Assembly: GCF_031457275.1 (NCBI RefSeq)
Contig: NZ_JAVDWH010000001.1
Span: 372,001-436,000, forward strand
DNA length: 64,000 bases
Reading direction: 5' to 3'
Source: Aeromicrobium panaciterrae
GTDB taxonomy: Bacteria; Actinomycetota; Actinomycetes; Propionibacteriales; Nocardioidaceae
Shown here piece after piece: positions 25,632 through 34,283 of the stretch. The number at the start of each line of letters is the position of its first letter. Within the stretch, counting starts at the first letter, position 1. The position numbers and the translations under genes were made by a program. The notes beneath the pieces were generated by a model. It was not told the DNA's origin, did not search any database, and saw only the letters and a list, made by a program, of their open reading frames with translations.

Positions 25632-27044
25632 GTGAGTGTCACGGAGCTCTACGAGGCTGCGCCCGGGCCGGGCGAAGACGCCGGCTCCGGACGCGTGCCG
25701 CCGCAGGATTTGGCGGCTGAGCAGAGCGTTCTCGGCGCCATGCTGATGAGCAAGCTGGCGATCGACCCGGCTGCCGACATCCTCGACGGACGCGACTTCT
25801 ATCGTCCCGCGCATGAGCTGATCTTCGACACCATCGTCGAACTCGCCAACCGCGGTGAGCCGGCCGACGCCATCACGGTCGCTGCCGAGCTGCAGCGTCG
25901 CGGCGAAGCCGGTCGTATCGGTGGCGCTCCCTACCTGCATACGCTCATGTCGAGCGTTCCGATTGCCGCCAACGTCGACTTCTACGCCGACATCGTTCAC
26001 GAGAAGGCAGTGCTCCGCCGACTTGTCGAAGTCGGACAGCGCATTGCGCAGCTGGGCCAGGCAGGTCAGGGCGAGGTTTCAGACATCGTCGACCGGGCGC
26101 AAAAGGAAGTCCTCGACGTCGACGGCACCAAGACGGCCGAGGACTACAAGAACGTCTCCGATCTCATGTTGGAGACGATCGACGAGATCGAAGAGATCCA
26201 GGGTCGCGGCACCGAGATGCATGGTGTGCCATCGGGCTTCCCCGATCTCGACCGGCTCACGACAGGATTCCGTCCGGGCCAGATGATCGTCGTCGCCGCT
26301 CGACCCGGTGTCGGCAAGTCGACCCTCGGCCTCGACTTCTGCAGGTCCGCGTCGATCCGTCACCAGATTCCTAGCGCCATCTTCTCCCTCGAAATGTCGG
26401 GACCTGAGATCGCGATGCGCATGCTCTCCGCCGAAGCCAAGGTCAACGTCGCACAGATGCGCGGCGGCGGCATGAGCCAGCGCGACTGGGACGCCATCGC
26501 CAAGGCGATGCCGCGAGTGCAGGCAGCACCGATCGTCATCGACGACTCGGCCAACATGACGATGCCTGAGATCCGTTCCAAGGCTCGCCGCATCAAGAAG
26601 ACCCATGGCCTCGGCTTCATGGTGATCGACTACCTCCAGCTGATGACGTCCGGCAAGCGTGTCGAAAACCGTCAGGTCGAGGTCTCGGAGTTCTCGCGTC
26701 AGATCAAGTTGTTGGCCAAGGAGCTCGAGATCCCGGTCGTGGCGATCAGCCAGCTCAACCGAGGCTCTGAGCAGCGCACCGACAAGACCCCGATGCTGTC
26801 CGACCTTCGTGAGTCCGGGTCGATCGAGCAGGACGCCGACATCGTCATGCTGCTCAACCGTCCCGACGCCTACGGCGCCGGCGACTCCGATCGCCCCGGC
26901 GAAGCCGACATCATCATCGCCAAGAACCGTTCTGGTCCGGTCAACCGCGTGGCCGTCAGCTTCCAGGGCCACTACTCGCGCTTCACACCGATGGCGCGCG
27001 ACGCCGAACCGCCAGGTGCAGCCGCCGGCGACTACTTTGGTTGA
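25632..27044 (+). CDS. dnaB: Replicative DNA helicase DnaB
   Basis: 470 residues. N-terminal DnaG-interaction domain (PPQDLAAEQSVLGAMLMSKLAI, DFYRPAHELIFDTIVEL), linker, and RecA-like motor with Walker A ARPGVGKST (K229), the H/Q region and Walker B (MVIDYLQLM). Hexameric helicase that unwinds the fork. No intein, unlike the mycobacterial copy. GTG start with GAAAGGG about 10 nt upstream. The last codons and the TGA lie in GGTTGAG, the first bases of a repeat cluster. Confidence 0.97.
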   Translation: MSVTELYEAAPGPGEDAGSGRVPPQDLAAEQSVLGAMLMSKLAIDPAADILDGRDFYRPAHELIFDTIVELANRGEPADAITVAAELQRRGEAGRIGGAPYLHTLMSSVPIAANVDFYADIVHEKAVLRRLVEVGQRIAQLGQAGQGEVSDIVDRAQKEVLDVDGTKTAEDYKNVSDLMLETIDEIEEIQGRGTEMHGVPSGFPDLDRLTTGFRPGQMIVVAARPGVGKSTLGLDFCRSASIRHQIPSAIFSLEMSGPEIAMRMLSAEAKVNVAQMRGGGMSQRDWDAIAKAMPRVQAAPIVIDDSANMTMPEIRSKARRIKKTHGLGFMVIDYLQLMTSGKRVENRQVEVSEFSRQIKLLAKELEIPVVAISQLNRGSEQRTDKTPMLSDLRESGSIEQDADIVMLLNRPDAYGAGDSDRPGEADIIIAKNRSGPVNRVAVSFQGHYSRFTPMARDAEPPGAAAGDYFG

Positions 27045-27201
27045 GCCGAAGGCGCCCCGCGCCTGAGCGCGAAACCAGGTTGAGTGGAACGCGGCGAAGC
27101 CGCCAGGACTATCGAAACCTCGTGAGGTTGTAGTCCCAACGCGAGCACCTCGTCGTACGTGGTTTCGATACGCCCTCGTACCTCGGGCTACTCAACCACC
27201 A
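27039..27201. repeat. Cluster of three GGTTGAG...GAAACC repeat units
   Basis: Unit 1 runs 27039-27077 (GGTTGAG to GAAACCA) and supplies the dnaB stop codon; unit 2 runs 27078-27119 (GGTTGAGT to ATCGAAACC) in the same orientation; unit 3 runs 27160-27201, inverted (GGTTTCGAT to ACTCAACCA). Units 2 and 3 together form a large imperfect palindrome. Similar REP-like elements with tatcgaaacc and actcaacc ends are common in Nocardioidaceae and relatives. The cluster lies exactly between convergent genes. Confidence 0.72.
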
Positions 27202-27205
27202 GGAC

Positions 27206-28696
27206 TTACTGATAGCTGATGAGCTGGGGGTGGGGTTTGACCCGTCGCCAGGTCTGCGGGACGGTCAGCATCGGCTCGTCCTCGTCGTAGAAGTTCTTCC
27301 AGCCCCAGAACACCCCCTTGGGTGCCTTCCTGTGCAGGAAGTGCCAGGTGCCCTGTTTGGCGCCCTGCCCGCCCTGCCCATCTACGTGGATCACGGTCGC
27401 CAGTTCGGGCCGCGTGGTGACGACCTTGGAACGGCCCTTGATCATGGTGATGTTGAACTGGTGAAGGACGAACACTTTCTGCGGGAGGTTGTTATCGCGG
27501 GTCAACTTCGCCAGCCATTTGCCGACCTTGTTGACTTCGTGGACTGACACCTTGCCGATCTGCGTGAGGTGCTTCTGGTGCTTTCGCAGGCGCCACTCCG
27601 GATCGAGTGCCAGACCGACATGCGGTCGCTTGAGCAGCGACTCATACCGCTTGGCCTGGGCGAGGAAATGGGTTCGACCCGGTTGCAGATCAAGGATGAC
27701 GTAGATGCCGTTCTTCTCGGCGGCGTCGATCAATGGCAGCAGCTCGCGGATCTTGGTTTCGGCTGAGTAGTTCTTGTCCTTGCCTGCGCCGGCGGACGCA
27801 ACGGTCGCGATGATCTCGAACGTCGGTACGACGGGTGTCTTGACGATCTTGCGGTACTTCGCTGCAAGCACCTTGGCTCGCCTGACCGTCGCGGCGACCG
27901 TCTGCTCACCGAGCACGCCGAGTGCTTCGGTGGACGGGTGACCGTAAAGCGCGATCATCGTGCGGCCGGGGAACGCGAGATAGCCGCCACCGAACTGCTC
28001 GACTCCGGATCGGACGGCAGCGAGGGTGTACTCGAGGTTGGCGGTGAACCGTGGGCCGAGCGCGATCACAGGAGCTTTGGGAGCAGCGGCGATTGCCTTG
28101 ACGGCGTCCGGCGCCATACGTGGATCTCCGCCGGGAAGCTCCAGGACTGTCGCACCTGCGTTCCTCGCGGAGCCAACGGCGGCGGCGTTCTTCGTTGTCG
28201 ATCCCGTCATCACGATGACCGAGCGCTTCGGGGCTGACCCGATGTCGTAGGCAGTGCGTACGTGCGCGACTTCCTTGCCAACTGTCGTCGCCGTGACGGG
28301 GCGAGCATGCGCGTATGAGCCCGTCGTGCCGAAGGTCAGCACGCTCGAGGGCGCAAGCCGCTCGACCTCGGCCTCGGTCGCCGGATCGTCGATCAGGACG
28401 GGTACCGCGAGCTTCGTCGCGGTAGCGACTGCGAGTTCCTGGGCAGCCTGATCGGCCGAGCTGGCGACGAGCACGACAGGCGACGTGGCGTACAGACGAC
28501 GTGAGACCGCGACGGCATTCTCGGCGGGTGTTGTCGTCGCGACCAAGTCCAGTGACTTGGTGGGTGTGCTCAGGGCTGGAGTCTGACCCTGCTCGTCCTC
28601 CGACGTGTTGAGCACGACGAACCCGCCGCCGATGAGGGCGAGTCCGACGATCCCGGCGACCAGGGCTGAGCGCTGGAGCGTGGGAGTTAGGCTCAT
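27206..28696 (-). CDS. Secreted/anchored protein with cell-wall-binding-repeat-like domain
   Basis: 496 residues. A signal anchor (ALVAGIVGLALIGGGFVVL, residues 11-29) is followed by a Thr/Pro-rich linker and a region resembling cell-wall-binding repeat 2 (VVLVASSADQAAQELAVATATKLAVPVLIDDPATEAEVERLAPSSVLTFG is cut by me into the LAVPVLID and SSVLTFG parts). The C-terminal half (YVILDLQPGRTHFLAQAKRYE, LALDPEWRL, VFVLHQFNITMI, VIHVDGQG) looks like a TIM-barrel-type domain conserved in actinobacteria; activity unknown. ATG at 28696 lies 7 nt behind TAGGGT on the minus strand and 4 bp from the divergent dedA-like start. Confidence 0.72.
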   Translation of the reverse strand: MSLTPTLQRSALVAGIVGLALIGGGFVVLNTSEDEQGQTPALSTPTKSLDLVATTTPAENAVAVSRRLYATSPVVLVASSADQAAQELAVATATKLAVPVLIDDPATEAEVERLAPSSVLTFGTTGSYAHARPVTATTVGKEVAHVRTAYDIGSAPKRSVIVMTGSTTKNAAAVGSARNAGATVLELPGGDPRMAPDAVKAIAAAPKAPVIALGPRFTANLEYTLAAVRSGVEQFGGGYLAFPGRTMIALYGHPSTEALGVLGEQTVAATVRRAKVLAAKYRKIVKTPVVPTFEIIATVASAGAGKDKNYSAETKIRELLPLIDAAEKNGIYVILDLQPGRTHFLAQAKRYESLLKRPHVGLALDPEWRLRKHQKHLTQIGKVSVHEVNKVGKWLAKLTRDNNLPQKVFVLHQFNITMIKGRSKVVTTRPELATVIHVDGQGGQGAKQGTWHFLHRKAPKGVFWGWKNFYDEDEPMLTVPQTWRRVKPHPQLISYQ

Positions 28697-28709
28697 GCCC
28701 GTGACCCTA
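28688..28709. promoter_or_regulatory. Face-to-face overlapping divergent leaderless promoters
   Basis: Plus strand: TAGGCT (28688-28693), 7 nt, GTG 28701. Minus strand: TAGGGT (28709-28704), 7 nt, ATG 28696. Each -10 element lies within the first codons of the opposite gene, so the two transcripts can start only 4 bp apart. Confidence 0.65.
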
Positions 28710-29354
28710 CTGACTGCTCTGGCATCCGCGTCAGGAGTTCCTGACTCTGGCCTCGCAGGATTTGTCGCCGACACCATGAACTCGCTGGGGTTGCTTGGCG
28801 TTGGTCTCATCCTCGCCGTCGAGACGATCCTTCCGTTCCTGCCGAGCGAGGTCGCCCTCCCGTTGGCCGGGTTCACCGCGAGTGTCCCCGGCAACTTCAG
28901 CGTCGTGGGAGCGATCATCGCTGCGACTGTCGGCTCGGTTGGTGGCGCGCTGATCCTCTACTGGTTGTCACGAGTGTTCGGGCTCGACCGGACCCGCGCC
29001 CTGTTGTCGAAGGTGCCGCTGGTGACCGCTCGCGATATCGACAAGGGCGTCGCGTGGTTCGCACGTAACGACGCTGCCGCGGTACTCCTCGGGCGAATGG
29101 TCCCGGCGATCCGCAGCCTGATCTCGATTCCGGCCGGAGTCGAGAAGATGGCGGTTGGCCGCTTCCTGTTCTACACATTGGCTGGCAGCCTGATCTGGAA
29201 CACCGCATGGATCGTGGCCGGCTATCAGCTCGGCTCGAACTGGGAGAAGGTCGAGAAGTACGCGCACTGGCTCAAGTACGGCCTGGTCATCTCGATCGTC
29301 GCTGCCGTCGCGTGGTTCGTTGTCTACAAATTGCGCTCGCGCCGTTCCGCCTGA
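28701..29354 (+). CDS. DedA/SNARE-associated family membrane protein
   Basis: 217 residues with about five hydrophobic segments. DedA signatures: ILAVETILPFLPSEVALPLAGF near the N terminus, GALILYWLSRVFGLDRTR, FARNDAAAVLLGRMVPAIRSLISIPAG (the conserved G-R-x-x-P-x-x-R motif) and a final transmembrane helix. DedA proteins are flippase-like and affect undecaprenyl phosphate or phosphatidylethanolamine recycling and membrane potential. GTG 28701 is chosen over ATG 28695 because the latter is only 1 nt from the -10 element. Confidence 0.9.
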   Translation: MTLLTALASASGVPDSGLAGFVADTMNSLGLLGVGLILAVETILPFLPSEVALPLAGFTASVPGNFSVVGAIIAATVGSVGGALILYWLSRVFGLDRTRALLSKVPLVTARDIDKGVAWFARNDAAAVLLGRMVPAIRSLISIPAGVEKMAVGRFLFYTLAGSLIWNTAWIVAGYQLGSNWEKVEKYAHWLKYGLVISIVAAVAWFVVYKLRSRRSA

Positions 29355-29378
29355 GTGACGAGGTCTGGTGCGTCGTCC

Positions 29379-29384
29379 TAGAGT
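29379..29384 (+). promoter_or_regulatory. -10 element (TAGAGT) of leaderless dehydrogenase gene
   Basis: TAGAGT ends 6 nt before the ATG at 29391. Confidence 0.5.
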
Positions 29385-29390
29385 GACGGC

Positions 29391-30854
29391 ATGACTGCAT
29401 CGGACGAGAAGAAGGTGCTCGGCACCGTTCACCCGCAGCTGTTCATCGGCGGCGACTGGCGTGACGCCGAAGGCGGCAAGACGTTCGGTGTCGAAGACCC
29501 GTCGACTGGCGCCAACCTGATCGACGTTGCGGATGCCAGCGTGGCTGACGGCAAGGCAGCAATTGACGCCGCCGTCGCGGTGCAGGACGAGTGGGCGGCC
29601 ACAGCTCCGCGAGATCGCGGCGAGATCCTTCGCGGCGCATTCGAGCTGATCACCGAGCAAGTTGACGAGCTGGCTCTGCTCATGACGCTCGAGATGGGCA
29701 AGCCAATCAAGGAGAGCAAGGCGGAGATTGCATACGCCTCAGAGTTCTTCCGGTGGTTCGCCGAGGAGGCCGTACGTATTTCGGGCCGCTACTCGGTGGC
29801 GCCCAATGGAGCGACCCGGCTGCTCACGCTCAAGCAGCCTGTCGGCCCGTGCCTGATGATCACGCCGTGGAACTTTCCGATGGCCATGGGCACCCGCAAG
29901 ATCGGACCCGCCATTGCCGCCGGTTGCACGATGGTGGTCAAGCCCGCTGCCCTGACTCCGCTATCGATGCTTCGGCTCGGCGACATCCTGGCCGAGGCGG
30001 GGCTCCCCAAGGGAGTGCTCAACATTGTCACGACGACCAACACGGGCCCGGTCATGGAGCCGATCATCCGAGACCCCCGTCTGCGCAAGCTGACGTTCAC
30101 GGGCTCGACCGAAGTCGGCCGTACGCTGATCGCGCAGAGCGCCGAAGGCATCCTGCGGGTGTCGATGGAGCTGGGTGGCAATGCGCCGTTCCTGGTGTTT
30201 GACGACGCCGACCTCGACAAGGCCGTCGATGGCGCCATGCTCGCCAAGATGCGCAACATCGGTGAGGCCTGCACTGCTGCGAACCGATTCATCGTGCATG
30301 AATCGGTGGCCGAGGAGTTCAGCACCAAACTGTCGGCCAGGATGGCCGCGCTCACAGTCGGTCGGGGTACCGATGACGGAATCGACGTCGGCCCGCTGGT
30401 CGAAGCCAAGCAGCGCGACAAGGTCGCCGAGCTTGTCGACGACGCAGTTGGCAAGGGAGCGAAGGCGCTCACTGGCGGCACCGCGCTCGAGGGCGACGGC
30501 TACTTCTATCCGCCGACGGTCCTGACTCAGGTGCCTGACTCGGCCCGGCTGCGTACCGAGGAGATCTTCGGACCTGTCGCGCCGATCTTCACCTTCACTG
30601 ATGAGGCCGAGGCGCTGCGGATGGCCAACGACACCGAGTACGGGCTCGTCGCGTACGCGTTCACGCAGGATTACGCCTGCGCGATGCGTGTCTACGAGGC
30701 ACTCGACACCGGGATGGTTGGCATCAACCAGGGCATCGTCTCCAACCCGGCCGCACCGTTCGGTGGCATGAAGTCGAGCGGCTTCGGTCGCGAGGGCGGC
30801 ACGGAGGGCATCGAGGAGTACCTCGAGACCAAGTACGTCGGGCTTGCCTTCTAA
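29391..30854 (+). CDS. gabD: Succinate-semialdehyde dehydrogenase (NAD(P)+)
   Basis: 487 residues, normal for the aldehyde dehydrogenase superfamily. Contains PVGPCLMITPWNFPMAMGTRKIGPAIAAGCTMVVKPA (Rossmann/NAD region, seen as PWNFP and KPA), FTGSTEVGR, the general base Glu in MELGGNAPF and the catalytic Cys in GEACTAANR. PFGGMKSSGFGREGG near the end is typical for the succinate-semialdehyde group, which feeds GABA and 2-oxoglutarate-derived semialdehyde into the TCA cycle. Exact substrate is by similarity. Probably leaderless; single gene. Confidence 0.85.
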   Translation: MTASDEKKVLGTVHPQLFIGGDWRDAEGGKTFGVEDPSTGANLIDVADASVADGKAAIDAAVAVQDEWAATAPRDRGEILRGAFELITEQVDELALLMTLEMGKPIKESKAEIAYASEFFRWFAEEAVRISGRYSVAPNGATRLLTLKQPVGPCLMITPWNFPMAMGTRKIGPAIAAGCTMVVKPAALTPLSMLRLGDILAEAGLPKGVLNIVTTTNTGPVMEPIIRDPRLRKLTFTGSTEVGRTLIAQSAEGILRVSMELGGNAPFLVFDDADLDKAVDGAMLAKMRNIGEACTAANRFIVHESVAEEFSTKLSARMAALTVGRGTDDGIDVGPLVEAKQRDKVAELVDDAVGKGAKALTGGTALEGDGYFYPPTVLTQVPDSARLRTEEIFGPVAPIFTFTDEAEALRMANDTEYGLVAYAFTQDYACAMRVYEALDTGMVGINQGIVSNPAAPFGGMKSSGFGREGGTEGIEEYLETKYVGLAF

Positions 30855-30864
30855 ACGGCGGAGC

Positions 30865-32901
30865 CTAGAACGAGACGTCTGCGCGGCGCTCGTCGCGGCT
30901 CGGCTTGTCGCAGTAGGTCTTGCCGTCCGTGAACCGAACACCGTCGGTGAAGCGCGCCTCGATCTGACCTGAGCCGAACTGCTCGACGTACAGGCGCGAG
31001 TAGAGACCCCCGAGCTTCAGCAACTCGTCGTGCGTGCCCTGCTCGACGAGCTTGCCGTCTTCGAGTCCGAAGATGACGTCGGCGTTGTGAATCGTCGACA
31101 GCCGGTGAGCGATCGCGATCGTCGTACGGTTGTGGGTCGCCCGCTCGAGTGCCTCCTGTACGAGTCGCTCGGTCTCGGTGTCGAGTGCCGAGGTGGCCTC
31201 GTCGAGGATCAGGATCCGCGGGTCCATCAGCAGAACGCGGGCGATGGCGAGGCGCTGCTTCTCTCCACCACTGAGGCGATAGCCGCGTTCGCCGGTGATC
31301 GTCTCGTAGCCCTCGGCGAACGACATGATGCGGTCGTGGATGTTCGCGTCGCGCGCAGCCTGCTCAATCTCGTCGGCGGTCGCATCAGGCTTGGCGTATG
31401 CAATGTTGTCGCGGATCGTGCCGTGGAAGAGGTACGGCTCCTGGGTCACCATGCCGACTGAATCGGCGAGCGATCCCATCGTCAGGTCGCGTACGTCGGT
31501 GCCGTCGAGAAGCACCGCACCGTCGGTGACGTCATAGAAGCGGGGCACCAGGTACGTCGCGGTGGTCTTGCCGGAACCGGACGGACCTACGATCGCGGCG
31601 AGCTGACCCGGCATGACCTTGAGCGAGACATCGGCAAGTGCCCAGGACTTCTCGGGTGCCACCTCTCCCTCCTCGCGGTCGATGCGTACGCCGGTTTCAC
31701 CGAAGCGATCGCCGCGGGTCTCGCCGCTGAGCGAGCGGGGTTCGGGGTAGCGGAAGAACACATCCCTGAACTCGATCTCTCCACGCAGTGTCTTTGGATC
31801 GACCTCAACGGCGTTGGCGCGTTCGATGATGGCCGGCTTGAGATCGAGGTATTCGAAGATGCGGCGGAACAGCGCCAGTGAAGTCTGTACGTCGAGGGTC
31901 ACGCGCATCAGCTGGAGCAGCGGCATCTGCAGGCGGGCCTGGACGGTCGTGAAGGCGACGAGCGTTCCGGCAGTCAGCGAGGTGCCGTTGTTGAGCATGA
32001 ATCCGGCGAGCAGATAGACCAGTGCCGGAGTGAGCGCGAAGAACGTCTGCACGGTCGCGAAGAAGGCTCGACCGGTCATGGCCTGGTCGACCTGGAGCTT
32101 GGTCTGGTTGCGGTTGGCCTCGCGGTAGCGCTGGACCTCGGCGTCCGACCGGTTGAAAACCTTCGACAGCAGGATGCCGGAGACGCTGAGCGCTTCCTCG
32201 GTGATCGCTGTCATCTCTGACAACGACTCCTGGGTCTTGCGGGCCAGCTTCTGCCGGCGCTTGCCGACCTGAAGCTGGATGTAGACGAACAGCGGCATCA
32301 CGATCAGCGTCAGGATTGTCAGCTGCCACGACAGAATCACCATCGACACAAAGGCCGCGGTGACGGTGACTGTGTTCTGCAGGATGGTGGTGGCAGTGTC
32401 GGTGAGCACCGTACGTACTCCGGCGACATCGTTCGCCAGGCGTGACTGGATCGCACCTGTCTTGGTCGCCGTGAAGAACGCGAGCTCCATCTTTTGCAGG
32501 TGCGCGAACAGGTCGCCACGCAGGTCGGCCATCGCCGAGTTGCCGATCGTCGACGTGAGCCAGTTCTGGCCAATGCCGATCAGCGCAGTGACAACAGGGA
32601 TGAGGCACATGAAACCGAAGAGCCACCACAGCAAGGTGAGGTCAGGTTTGCCGGTCGGCGGGAACAGTGCCTTGTCGAACACCGCCTTTGTCAGGAACGG
32701 GACGATCGAGGTGAGGATCGCCGAGGCGACAACGGCGATGGCGACGAGGATGATCTTGCCGCGATAGGGCCGCAGCATCCGGGCGATGCGGCGGAGAATG
32801 GGACGGTTGTTGCCGGCCTTCAGCTCCTCGTCCGGGATGTGGGTGATGTTGCTTCCGCCACCTCCACCGCCGCGGCCGCCACCCCCACCGCCGCCTGGCA
32901 T
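30865..32901 (-). CDS. ABC exporter, fused permease and ATPase (MsbA-like)
   Basis: 678 residues. An unusual Gly-rich N terminus (two Gly runs around Arg) precedes six predicted helices (about residues 50-340) and a complete ATPase with Walker A GPSGSGKTT, signature LSGGEKQRLAIARVLL, Walker B ILILDEATSALD and the switch His (AIAHRLSTIH). The tail repeats FTDG(V/K) and ends Lys/Asp-rich. Exports lipids, peptides or drugs; substrate unknown. The start overlaps the upstream YbaY-like gene stop (TGATG), indicating coupled translation. Confidence 0.9.
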   Translation of the reverse strand: MPGGGGGGGRGGGGGGSNITHIPDEELKAGNNRPILRRIARMLRPYRGKIILVAIAVVASAILTSIVPFLTKAVFDKALFPPTGKPDLTLLWWLFGFMCLIPVVTALIGIGQNWLTSTIGNSAMADLRGDLFAHLQKMELAFFTATKTGAIQSRLANDVAGVRTVLTDTATTILQNTVTVTAAFVSMVILSWQLTILTLIVMPLFVYIQLQVGKRRQKLARKTQESLSEMTAITEEALSVSGILLSKVFNRSDAEVQRYREANRNQTKLQVDQAMTGRAFFATVQTFFALTPALVYLLAGFMLNNGTSLTAGTLVAFTTVQARLQMPLLQLMRVTLDVQTSLALFRRIFEYLDLKPAIIERANAVEVDPKTLRGEIEFRDVFFRYPEPRSLSGETRGDRFGETGVRIDREEGEVAPEKSWALADVSLKVMPGQLAAIVGPSGSGKTTATYLVPRFYDVTDGAVLLDGTDVRDLTMGSLADSVGMVTQEPYLFHGTIRDNIAYAKPDATADEIEQAARDANIHDRIMSFAEGYETITGERGYRLSGGEKQRLAIARVLLMDPRILILDEATSALDTETERLVQEALERATHNRTTIAIAHRLSTIHNADVIFGLEDGKLVEQGTHDELLKLGGLYSRLYVEQFGSGQIEARFTDGVRFTDGKTYCDKPSRDERRADVSF

Positions 32902-33206
32902 CAGTCGCCGTCGATCTTCGTCAGCATGACCGTGGTGGCGTCGCCTTCGACGGGGACGAGCTCAGTGGTGCCCCATACGCCAACCTCGGTGCGCAGGATC
33001 GCCCAGATGAGCAGGTTGGCCGGATCGGGAACGAACTCGGAGTCGACTGTCACGGAGAACTCGGTCGGTACGCCGGGAGCGTCGACCGCTGTGGCGGCAA
33101 GTACCTCACCATCGGTGTCGACGAGCTTGATGGTGGCAATCGCTCCGGGCGGGACGGCGATCCGTTCACGGAACAGGACGGAGCCGCTGACAGTCATGAG
33201 AGTCAT
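32901..33206 (-). CDS. YbaY/YscW-type small beta-barrel protein
   Basis: 101 residues; MTVSGSVLFRERIAVPPGAIATIKLVD, then TEFSVTVDSEFVPDPANLLIWAIL fits the YbaY (YscW/VirG lipoprotein-like) fold: V-x-G-x-V-x-(F/Y)-R-E-R-x-x-(L/V)-P-P-x-A. No signal peptide is seen, so it is probably cytoplasmic here, unlike the lipoprotein in enterobacteria. Starts 6 nt after TAGCAT on the minus strand; a second ATG at 33197 is possible. Coupled to the ABC exporter gene. Function unknown. Confidence 0.65.
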   Translation of the reverse strand: MTLMTVSGSVLFRERIAVPPGAIATIKLVDTDGEVLAATAVDAPGVPTEFSVTVDSEFVPDPANLLIWAILRTEVGVWGTTELVPVEGDATTVMLTKIDGD

Positions 33207-33212
33207 GACTCG

Positions 33213-33218
33213 ATGCTA
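33213..33218 (-). promoter_or_regulatory. -10 element (TAGCAT) of the YbaY-like/ABC exporter unit
   Basis: TAGCAT on the minus strand, 6 nt before the ATG at 33206. Confidence 0.5.
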
Positions 33219-33302
33219 TGCCCGTCACGGTGACGCGCCACCTCGTTGCGCCGGGAGTGAACACCTCTGGCGGCCACGACTACGGCGTGGTCGGGTGAAG
33301 GT

Positions 33303-34283
33303 ATGAGCAGAGTGCTGGTCCTGGGCGGTACGTCATGGCTGGGCGGACAGATCGCGCACCATGCCGTGATGCGTGGTCACGACGTCACCTGTCTGGCGCG
33401 CGGCGAGTCAGGCAAGGCACCGACTGCTGCCACGTTCGTACAGGCCGATCGCCATGCCCCCAACGCGTACGACGAAGTTCTCGACCAGCGGTGGGACATG
33501 GTGATCGACGTGTCCCGGCAACCTGGCCACGTGCGCTCGGCCGTCGAGGTGCTCGGCGGCACCACTTCGCACTGGACGCTGGTGTCGACGGGCTCGGTCT
33601 ACGCCGACCAGAGCGGGCCATTGACCGAGGTCTCGCCGCTGCTCGACCCTCTCGAGGGTGATGTCGCAGAACCGGAGACGTACGGCGAGGGCAAGGTCGC
33701 CTGCGAGGAGATCGTGCGCAGCCTGGCCCATCACCTCGTCGTACGCGTCGGCCTGATCGGTGGTCCAGGCGACCGCTCGGACCGCCTCGGCTACTACGTG
33801 TCCCGGTTCGCTCAGGCAGGTGGCGAGCGAGTGCTCGTGCCTGACGTTGCCACCCAGCCGATGCAGGTCATCGATGTCCGCGACCTCGCACAATGGATCG
33901 TCGAGGTGGCTGAGGCGAAGGTGACGGGCATCGTCCACGGAGCTGGTGAACGTACGACGGTCGGCGAGCTGGTGCGACTGTCGGCCGAGGTCGCTGGGTT
34001 CACCGGTGATCAAGTGCCGGCCGCCGAAGACTGGCTGCGAGAGCACGATGTCGAGGAGTGGATGGGACCGAGATCGCTGCCGCTGTGGCTTCCGGCCAGC
34101 CACTTCGGCATGGGGTTGATGGACGACGCCCGGTCGTTGGAGCACGGCCTCGTACGTCGACCGATCGCCGACACTCTGATCGACACGCTCGCCTACGAGA
34201 AGGAGCTAGGCCTCGAGCGCGAACGCAAGGCCGGACTCTCCCGTGACGACGAGCTTGAGCTGATCGCTCAGCTCAAGCCTTGA
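33303..34283 (+). CDS. NAD-dependent epimerase/reductase-like protein
   Basis: 326 residues, extended short-chain dehydrogenase type. The N-terminal nucleotide motif is [19 protein letters not shown] (GGTxxxGxxI variant), followed by [25 protein letters not shown] and YGEGKVACE (the Y-x-x-x-K catalytic pair). [15 protein letters not shown] and a variable C-terminal part follow. Resembles actinobacterial reductases annotated as NAD-dependent epimerases; the substrate is unknown. GAAGG lies very close to the ATG. Ends in an 11-bp convergent overlap with copA. Confidence 0.82.
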   Translation: MSRVLVLGGTSWLGGQIAHHAVMRGHDVTCLARGESGKAPTAATFVQADRHAPNAYDEVLDQRWDMVIDVSRQPGHVRSAVEVLGGTTSHWTLVSTGSVYADQSGPLTEVSPLLDPLEGDVAEPETYGEGKVACEEIVRSLAHHLVVRVGLIGGPGDRSDRLGYYVSRFAQAGGERVLVPDVATQPMQVIDVRDLAQWIVEVAEAKVTGIVHGAGERTTVGELVRLSAEVAGFTGDQVPAAEDWLREHDVEEWMGPRSLPLWLPASHFGMGLMDDARSLEHGLVRRPIADTLIDTLAYEKELGLERERKAGLSRDDELELIAQLKP

